This document shows positions 56,391 through 64,000 of a stretch of DNA of 64,000 nt, piece by piece; position 1 is the first letter of the stretch, and the number at the start of each line of letters is the position of its first letter. This stretch comes from Gigaspora rosea (taxonomy: Eukaryota > Glomeromycota > Glomeromycetes > Diversisporales > Gigasporaceae), in NCBI GenBank assembly GCA_003550325.1, contig QKWP01000827.1, positions 76,358-140,357 on the forward strand. The letters run 5' to 3'. The notes under the pieces were generated by a model. That model saw only the letters and a program-made list of their open reading frames with translations. It searched no databases and had not been told where the DNA came from. The translations under genes were made by a program, and so were the position numbers.

Positions 56391-57439
56391 TATATAGTAT
56401 AAAAAACTATTAATTTCTGTAATTGTAATAGAATCAGCTTAATTAATGGTAATAATAATTATTATAAAATTACTATATATATATAGTAGAACATATCTAA
56501 GTTTGACAATTTGGATTAATCCTTCAATCTAAATAAATTTAAATATCCTAATTAGAGATTTTTAATCTGATTAGTCAAAGAACTTGAATAACAAATCTAA
56601 GAATATGCTTAAATACTAACTTTAAATATATATAATCTAATACAATTTAAACTGGCTTTGATAGAATCCAAATAATCTATCAAAAATAAAATTGAAGTAT
56701 TATATTATAACTTTGGTTTAACTTATAGATCATTGTTAATTCAAAAGTTATAGAAAAATAGAATTCTTTTATTGCTTAGGTTTATTTAGAATTCTATTAG
56801 GGGAGTGACAAAAATTAGGTGATTTTTTTGGGAAAAGGGGGGTAAAAAAAAGTTGAAATTATATATAAGAACCTGACTATATATATTAAGGAAGAGGAAG
56901 AGGGGGTAGGCCTCTGATAAAAAATAATCAGATGATTAATGACATGGCCCTTATAACTTATACTAATTTAGAATTAAATTATATTCTTTTATTATATAGA
57001 TTTAAATATAATTTTGTTGTAGTTTATATAATAAATAATTTTAAAAATTTTAGTAAATAGTTGGAAATATTGGATCTGGACTATGTCCAAGATATATTCA
57101 ATGTCCAGTCTAGTCCTATCATGTTAAAATTAGATGGACATATGTTCAATGCCAATACTGATTGCATCATTTCTAGTCTCTAATATTATATTTTGTAAGT
57201 TGCTAGAACTAGTGGATAGTTCATTTAAATCATCTATTATATTCACTTATTTATTTCCCAGGGATCATTTTCTTGGCAGATCATTGGAGTTGTTGTATCA
57301 GCATCAAAAATAAGTAGGAGAAACTTGTGCTGATGCATTGTTTTCTTAAATGTTGGTAAAAAATGAGATACATTTTTTAGCAACTAAATGCTTATATAAT
57401 AAATAGGGACTATTCGAATATGCTGGACAAGAGCATGTC

Positions 57440-60400
57440 CAGTTAATTATATTGATATTGTATCTTTCCTCTATACCAAATTTGATATTTGCAGTAGCAT
57501 ATTTGTCTTAGTGACTATTAAATACTTGCCACCATGATGGAAGATTACAGTTTGTATTGTAATGGGTTAGCTTTAGATCAAAATTTGGAATTAATTGTTC
57601 AGCAAGAATCTGTGTAAGCCGATCTAGATGAGGTCTATTATAAGTATATTTATATTTGATTACTTGCTAGCAGCTTTTAATTATTATCATTGTTTGGGCC
57701 AAGGGCATTGCTCATGAATAAGCTAAACAAGCAAACAATTTTTAGTCCTTCCTGCTGTACCAGTATACTCATAAATAACTATACAACTTTGGAAGATTAT
57801 TAGTCTAGCAATATTTTTTTAATATTAGGGGTATAGCTCTTGCTCCAATCTTTATTAATACTTCAGTAAATTAACATATCAGATATGGTAATACTGTAAA
57901 TACATATATATTATATACAAGTATTGAGACTAGGACTTCAGGCTATAAACCCTTTATCTATGGCTAAACCTACCAAAGCCTTCTATATTCCTATTTATAT
58001 AGTTAACCTAGATTTTATATTTCTTTTCAACCAACAATTAATGCCCACATGTCGCCACTTTGCCCATATTTTCTAATTCATTACTTTTAATTTGGTATGT
58101 GCCAGATAGGTGCTTAATGCTTCCAAATTGGTGTACCCGAAATCTGGTATCCCAGAAAATCCCTTACTAGCATACTTCTCAGGGGTTCGTATCTCAAGCT
58201 ATGCAACTGCCTCTACTTCATTGGGTAAGTATCTTATCTTAAGCCCGCATACTACTGCAACTTGCTGGTTTCTTGCAATTTGAGAACCCAGAATTTAACG
58301 TTCTGAATTTGGAAATATGTGAACAACTGTACTTCCTGCTATAGTTGCAAGAACTCTGGGCATATTTTGCAAATACTTCTAGTTCCAAATATAGTTAAAT
58401 AGCATCATGAGTCTTGGGAGAACCCAGTTTACTACAGCATGCACTTATACTAGCATATACCTATATTGGTGGCCCCAGATCCTTTTAGTATCTGAAGACT
58501 ACTATATTGGTACGCCCAGAGCTCTGTTGGGTCTTGATACATATACACTTCTATGCTTCCACTTCTTATTGGCCAATTAGTCTGTTTGCCCTTGTGAAGT
58601 TTACTAAATTCCAGTACCCAGTTTGTTACTCTTTGAATCCTTTTCCCAGTTATTCCAGAAGGATTGGTCTGCCAGGTTTTAAGTGCCTAAGGTCTCCCTT
58701 TTCTTGGTTCATGCTTCTATAACACATGCCCTTTTCCTCTGGTGTGACTCTGGCGGCCAGGTTGGTGGGCCCCCTTTGCCATAGGAGCTCTTGCTTGTTC
58801 AGTTTTCTGATCAGTCACTGCTGAGATCCTTTTCCCTAGGACCGTTGAAAATCTAGCTACCTCTTTACTTGGAACTTGCCAAACAGGTTTCAATTGTTCT
58901 AGTCCTTTTGAATTTGTCTGTATAACTTACACAACTAGGACGAAGCTCCCATTCAAGATAGTAGTACCAAGGTTACAGGTAATATACCCAACTGATCAAT
59001 AAACAAATATTACTATAATACAGGCCTATTCTTCAATTCGTCTCCAGTGGGATTTGTAGACCTGCTGCTTGTAGTAACAACCAGACAGCTTCTCTATGTT
59101 ACCACACTTAGCCCAGCAATATTGATATACTTCTTGCATACAAAATTGATATATTTGTACAGAATTCAAAAATGTGTTTTTGCTATTGGAATTAATAGAT
59201 GCATTTTTACATCTGTTTAATCATGCTTACAATTTTTTGATTTGATCATCAGAACACAAGCTTCAAACCTAGGGTCAATAAAATCAAACTAATAGAAGGC
59301 CTCAGGGCTTTTTACTTTGAATAACTTGATATTTTTGTTTTTTATCTTTTAGGCATTAGCTAATTGTATGATCTAAATACCAGTAACATAGTTGTAAGTT
59401 TGCTATTCATGACCAAACCTCTTCTATTGCAGATATTTTACCTGTATCTTTATCTAGTAGGACAAAAGCTAGCAACAATCCTTTATTCCAGAGGCTACTA
59501 AAAAACTTGTATAGTACCTGTACATGTATACAAGTTGTGCTTCTTGAATCATTATATAATTTATCTGTTCTATTATACATTAAAAGAAACAGGTATGCTA
59601 ATGGTATTCCATATTCTCTATTATTGGCATTTTGCAACAAATAATTCAAACTGCTCCTGATTGGTTTGAAGATAAAACCTATGCCAACTTTTTTTAAAAT
59701 TTTAATACCAATATATTTTAACAATGGTATAATAAAGCTGAGAGCTTTTACAAAACTATTTTTTATATAGTTGGTAATTTTGAAGCCTTGTTGTTCTTCA
59801 AGATATTTTTTTGCTAATAAGAGCTAATTTTTTAAATTGAACATATATGTCTGCCTACTAAACATTGTCACTCAATAATTTACTTGTTCTTTTGTATATA
59901 TCTTAGCATCAATAAGTCATGCTGCTAAAGACACTTGTACAATACAGAACTTTGTAGGTTGTATTTGATGTTGACTCTAATCCATTTCTTTGCTACAGCT
60001 AGAAACTCAGTCTGTCTATACTATGGATGCTCATGTGCTAATTGATAGCTGCATAGAACAATAGCACATTGTTTTTGTAGATTAATATGATATAACTATT
60101 ATATTTTCCATATGCATATCTATTAACTTGAGGACAAATTTCACTTTTTCGCTTTACTAGTATATTTTCATGCTTATGCCATTTTCTGTCTTCATGTTAT
60201 GTGCATCCAAAAAATACAGTAGCACAACCAGTTAGCTCTTTCTTGCTAGTATTGAGATATATATATCATACTTCCTAATATTACCAGATCCATATTCAAA
60301 TAGCAAAAAAAGTATGTTGGTAAGTTGATAAAAGCTTTCTTTAATTGCTTTTAGATCTTGTGTATTAAATTGAAATTTCTGATTCAAAAAAACACTTTCA

Positions 60401-60901
60401 ACAATTCTTGAATCCAATTCAATTTAAAAATTAATTTTACTGGTTTATCTGAATCTTCTAAATCTTGAAACTGCTTAGCACCACCAAGTTCTTGTACTTC
60501 ATCTAAGGTATAAAGAAGTCTATTTGTATTATCTTTCTCATTAATTTGTTCCAAATATTCTGAAGATAACTCTTGAGGAACATTATCATCTAATTCAAGA
60601 TCTATAAGATTGGAAAGAGATTTGCTAGAATTGATATTCATCTAAGTTACTGTAGTACTAATGCTTTGCATTGGATTATTTAAGCTAGCTTCAATTTTTG
60701 TTTTTTTCTTGTTAATTGATCCATTTTTATTTGCGCATTTTTGCATCTGAGATGGCATAGATTACAAGCTGCATGTTCATATTGTAGGTTATCTTTATAT
60801 AAATGACAAAATTCTTCTTTTTTTCTTTGGCTACCACAATCTAAACATGTTTTTATGCTAGATCTTTGGTTAGAAAATTTGTTAAGGTTATTATCATTCA
60901 T
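57440..60901 (-). pseudogene. Decayed MULE (Mutator-like) transposase, split by a SINE
   Basis: Minus strand. From the ATG at 60899-60901: a Cys-rich segment (CLDCGSQRKKEEFCHLY, CNLCHLRC); an acidic stretch; KPVKLIFKLN and LDSRIVESV segments (60230-60470). Then at 59407-59724 the catalytic-core-like part with YGIPLAYLFL, LAFVLLDKDTGKISAIEEVW and LCYW just beyond a stop; FDFIDPRFEA and HLLIPI near 59190-59300. The SINE at 57816-59114 follows. Coding resumes at about 57440-57700 with RLTQILAEQLIPNFDLKL and LPSWWQVF. Order and motifs fit MULE transposases. Many stops and shifts: dead. Lower confidence for the exact ends; 57169-57440 shows nothing clear. Confidence 0.75.
57816..59114 (-). mobile_element. 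SINE-like retroposon inserted in the MULE pseudogene
   Basis: Minus strand. The head at about 59114 carries GGTCTACAAATCCC (59049-59062, B-box region). Blocks CTATCTTGAATGGGAGCTT and TTGGGTATATTACCTGTA match the retroposon at 55064. The tail is the T run on the plus strand at 57813-57820. AGCAATATT at 57807-57815 and 59115-59123 is the likely target duplication. Transposase sequence continues on both sides, which supports the borders. The body is diverged from 55064-56088 and longer. Confidence 0.65.
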
Positions 60902-61134
60902 TTTTCTGTTAGATTTTTTTTATGATTATATTATGTTCAATAATAATTTTTTTGTTATTTTTAATAATTTATGCTCTAAGAATAAGAAATTTATCCCATT
61001 CATAAGAAAATACACTTTTTTTATATAAATACATGAGTGGCCTATTAGTTTCAAAGAATTTTATAATTAGAAGAAATTTGCCCATTCTTGTTATAGCAAC
61101 AGGAATTTTTCTTTCTAATATTTAAATTATTAAC
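60902..61134. other. Intergenic, no gene recognised
   Basis: AT-rich, probably the upstream flank of the MULE pseudogene. No inverted ends found to match its other side. Confidence 0.4.
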
Positions 61135-61965
61135 TTTTTATGTTCTATCTCTTAATTATTCGATTTCACTACCACTATATTGAGTTCTTATACATGGACA
61201 CAGTATTAACTTTGCTAAGTATTATTAATAGTTCGCTTTATTTTTGTAGCTTATTACATTATTCACTAAAATATTCAATTCATTTTATTATATGCAGATT
61301 AAGCGCATTTGATCTTATGTTATGATTCAATTCCACTACTACTTTATTATGAATATTATATTTAAGTTCTCGTACATGACCAGTACTAACTTTGATAAGT
61401 ATTATTAATGGTTTCAACTTATTTTTGTAGCTCATTATTAACTAAAATATTCAATTCATTTTATTATATGCAGATTAAATGCATTTGATCTTATGTTCTA
61501 TCTATTAATCATTTGATTTTACTACTATTATATTATGAATATCACATTTGAGCTCTCATACATGGCCACAGTACTAACTTAGATAAGTATTCAATTTATT
61601 TTATTATATGCAGATTAGGACATGTAATCTTATGTTCTATCTATTAATCATTCGATTTCACTACTACTATATTATGAATATCATATTTGAGTTCTCATAC
61701 ACAGCCACAGTACTAACTTTGATAAGTATTCAATTAATTTTATTGTATATAGATTAAGCACATTTGATCATATGTTCTATCTATTAATCACTCGATTTTA
61801 CTACTACATTATGAATATCACGTTTGAGTTCTCATACATGGCCACAGTACTAACTTTAATAAGTATTATTAATGCTTCGCCTTATTGTTGTAACTCATTA
61901 TTAACTAAATATTCAATTCATTTTATTGTACGCAGATTAAGTGCATTTGAAATAATTGGCTTAGG
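61135..61965. repeat. Tandem repeat, ~140-190 bp units, about five
   Basis: Each unit has TTATGTTCTATCTATTAATC, TTTCACTACTACTATATTATG, GAGTTCTCATACATGGCCAC, AGTACTAACTTTGATAAGTA and ATTCAATTCATTTTATTATA with GCAGATTAAGCGCATTTGAT. Units two to four lack parts. Frames reading through it are by-products. Confidence 0.85.
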
Positions 61966-63144
61966 CTATTTCTTTATCTGGGTAAGGTAATTAATACTTC
62001 ATCTGCTTTTCGTGGCACTCTTATGAATCTAACAAATGTGACTTTAATTCAGTAGTCTGAAAGACATTCTGTATTCAACACATTTAAAATCATGGGATTG
62101 AAGCCACGATCTTATTTGAATAAGTATTATGTATATAATATTACATTCACTGTGGCACCATTATCAATTTAGCAAATCTAACCTTATTTAGTTTTTAATA
62201 CCAGGTTCTAGATTACGATTTACTGGATATTATTATTAAATGCACCATCTTTTCTATTAAGCATTGGATTATGCTATAGATTATTCAAGTCAGGCTTAAA
62301 TTACAATCTTAATTGTATAAGCTTCTTATTGTTCCAAATAAACATTAAAAGATTTTTGTGTTATGAGTCAATTTTACTCTATTTATTAGTGATTATATAA
62401 GTATACGGTATTTAATTAAATACATATTTAATCTATAACAGATAAGAGTTATGTAAATTTTTTAATTAGACTGAACTTACGAAACAATACGTTTGAGACA
62501 TTTAGTAGAAGCTATATATATAATTGAACTAATTCAATAAATGAATAGTGCATGATAAATAATAAAATTAATATATAGTTCATGTGTGGAGCATCTTTAA
62601 TTGTTAAATATTTAAACAAAAATAATCTGTTGTAAAAAAAAAAGATAAAAAATTTAAATATTGATTAAATGTTTATATTTATTAAAATTTTTATATTTAT
62701 TAGTGTATTAAAATTTTTATATTTATTGTTAATTTTAATATTTTCGCATTTGGTCGCGTGATAGCAGTGTTATGACAATTTCTGATGTTAGTAAGGTCAG
62801 AAATGATCATCATCACGTGATAGCAGTTTTTTTGCCAAGGGTACTAGTTTGATGTATAAGTACTTGTTATTGGTTATATTGTAGACGATAACTGATTTAT
62901 TGTTGGGATATAATGCAGAGCACGTGCTGCTTGCAGCACCTGCTCCGTGTTATTAATCCTGACAATAATCAGATTTATTAGCTGCAATTTAATTAATAAC
63001 ATGGTTATCCGATGCTTCTAACGTAAGCAACGACCTTTTTCATATATATACGATTATTTTTAATTACAATCACACTTTCGCTTACTTTCTTTTACTAATA
63101 CACATCTAACAAAAACGCTTTTTTTTTAAAAAAAAAACAATATT
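61966..63144. other. Intergenic, no gene recognised
   Basis: AT-rich. Short palindromic GCACGTGCTGCTTGCAGCAC near 62919 and paired GATAGCAGT near 62760 and 62820 (TCACGTGATAGCAGT) are the only structures noted. Confidence 0.4.
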
Positions 63145-63533
63145 ATGGATTTTAACCCTGTTTCGCAACTTCCAACACAAGAGGAAATAAATCAACTACA
63201 AGAAGTATCTCTAGTAACGAATACTGAAAAAAATACGGCAAAGTGGCTTAGGGTGTTGGACCAGTTTAATAAAAGTTGTGGCAAAACGAATTAATAGATA
63301 ATACTAAAGTGCTTGAAAATTATTTATGTGAATTTATAACCTGGTTAAAAAAAGCGAATAGTTCCGATTACAAGGTTGAATCAGTTTATAACTGTTACTG
63401 CGCTATTAATCGATATCTCAAAGAATACAGTGTTCTTCCAGCAATTAAAGTCTGGGATTGTTACAAGTTTCCACATGCTCTTTGTACACTCAACGGAAAA
63501 ATGAGAATGCTTCAAAGTAAAAGATTAGGTTAG
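63145..63533 (+). pseudogene. N-terminal fragment of a Crypton/DUF3504-like recombinase
   Basis: ATG at 63145 opens MDFNPVSQLPTQEE and reads ...NTAKWLRVLDQFNKSCGKTN before a stop; the next frame continues WQNELIDNTKVLENYLCEFI, TWLKKANS and INRYLKEYSVLP up to SKRLG. Joining the frames needs a one-base change near 63275. The helix-rich pattern with a WLxxLDxF start, a mid W(L) and a RYLK helix resembles the N-terminal SAM-like domain of the tyrosine-recombinase-like proteins common in Glomeromycotina. The catalytic domain is absent: the stop TAG at 63531 is the first three bases of an inserted element. Identity is inferred from pattern only. Confidence 0.55.
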
Positions 63534-63995
63534 AGCTTGTACCCGTATAAGTATTACCCGGGTAACCCGGTTAACACCTGTCAACCGGGTCATAGCTATC
63601 GTTAACCGGGTGACCCGAATTAATTATCTATAAACATGATAATGTGACATACAAACGTATGTACAGTACGTATGTCCATTGGGAGTAAGGTTATTTTAAA
63701 TTTTATTATTTAAACCCAGTTTATTTTCCGACGGCCTCTAGCCGTTTGAGAATAAACTGATTATGTTATAGCTATTATCATGATTCACATGGCACCTGAC
63801 ATAAAAATTAATAAATTTATCAGTTACCATTATCATTATACGTAGTTTTTTAAAAAAATGCATATAAGAGAATTTATGATTTTGCATCAATCAATCAAAA
63901 AAATGGTTTACCCGGATTATTAAGATGACCCAGTTTATAATGTTGTAAACGGTGAGTAACCCGGAGCTTAAATTTTTTAACGGGTGCAACCTCTA
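63531..63995. mobile_element. ~465-bp TIR element at the window edge
   Basis: Left TAGAGCTTGTACCCGTATAA and right (inverse) TAGAGGTTGCACCCGTTAAA pair, with ACCCGGGTAACCCGG subterminal steps repeated inside both ends. The flank on the right is only five bases, so the duplication cannot be read. It interrupts the recombinase-like frame. Confidence 0.7.
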
Positions 63996-64000
63996 AAAAA

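Larger units (their letters stand above)
54566..57160. mobile_element. 2.6-kb hAT-type element with two nested layers
   Basis: Ends TAGTGTTGGGCTGGACATTG and (inverse) CAGTATTGGCATTGAACAT, with a perfect 8-bp duplication ATTGCATC (54558-54565 and 57161-57168). Subterminal GGACATTGGACA steps recur at both ends. It contains a TIR element (about 54817-56390) that contains a SINE-like retroposon (55064-56088). No transposase. Confidence 0.85.

Noticed and set aside
1..64000. A prokaryotic-style defence or biosynthetic gene cluster
   Set aside because: Introns, the kinase and LRR families, SINEs and the transposon spectrum are eukaryotic, and the window has too few intact genes to form such a system.
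1..64000. Standard tRNA or rRNA genes
   Set aside because: Only the tRNA-like heads of SINEs were found; no full cloverleaf with a proper acceptor stem was seen.

Overview
This is a eukaryotic, very AT-rich, gene-poor window. It most resembles a Glomeromycotina (arbuscular mycorrhizal, Rhizophagus-like) fungal genome. The reasons are a TKL-type protein kinase with an N-terminal CxxC...WCxxC segment and 68-71 bp GT-AG introns, tandem F-box/leucine-rich-repeat genes of the RNI/GALA type, remnants of hAT, MULE and Crypton-type (tyrosine recombinase-like) transposon genes, and a dense crowd of nested repeats. The organism is an inference from family resemblance; no search was run.

Layout. 1-1960: degenerate ~110-130 bp tandem array with two small transposons inserted. 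1980-3369: three-exon protein kinase gene. 5453-6112: signal-peptide, Pro/Ser-rich, single-pass membrane protein. 8660-10516: decayed hAT transposase. 10807-11525: ~42 bp tandem repeat whose unit is a hairpin. 12605-13228: broken F-box/LRR copy (A). 13.25-47.1 kb: tandem segmental duplication with an ancestral unit of about 9-10 kb, carrying F-box/LRR copies B (14210-15836, frameshifted), C (29563-30867, intact, shortened, chimeric) and D (42472-44013, intact, longest). Differences between the units are almost all transposon insertions, so the paralogous unit supplies the empty site and exact target-site duplications (TSDs) can be read. 47.1-54.5 kb: more repeats, including a pogo/Tc1-like 1.55 kb element with a ~370 bp palindrome and a tRNA-derived SINE inside it. 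54566-57160: hAT-type element holding a second TIR element that holds a SINE-like retroposon. 57440-60901: decayed MULE transposase on the minus strand, split by another SINE-like copy. 61135-61965: ~180 bp tandem repeat. 63145-63533: N-terminal fragment of a Crypton/DUF3504-like recombinase, cut off by a MITE that supplies its stop codon.

Intact cellular genes are few: the kinase, the membrane protein, and LRR genes C and D. The kinase is a probable cytosolic signalling enzyme. The F-box/LRR proteins are probable substrate receptors for SCF ubiquitin ligases, evolving by tandem duplication, repeat gain and loss, and sequence exchange. Nothing shows that these genes act in one pathway. The most informative material is the stratigraphy of nested mobile elements: small non-autonomous families with 2-, 3-, 4-, 8- and 9-bp TSDs, several of which I cannot assign to a named family.
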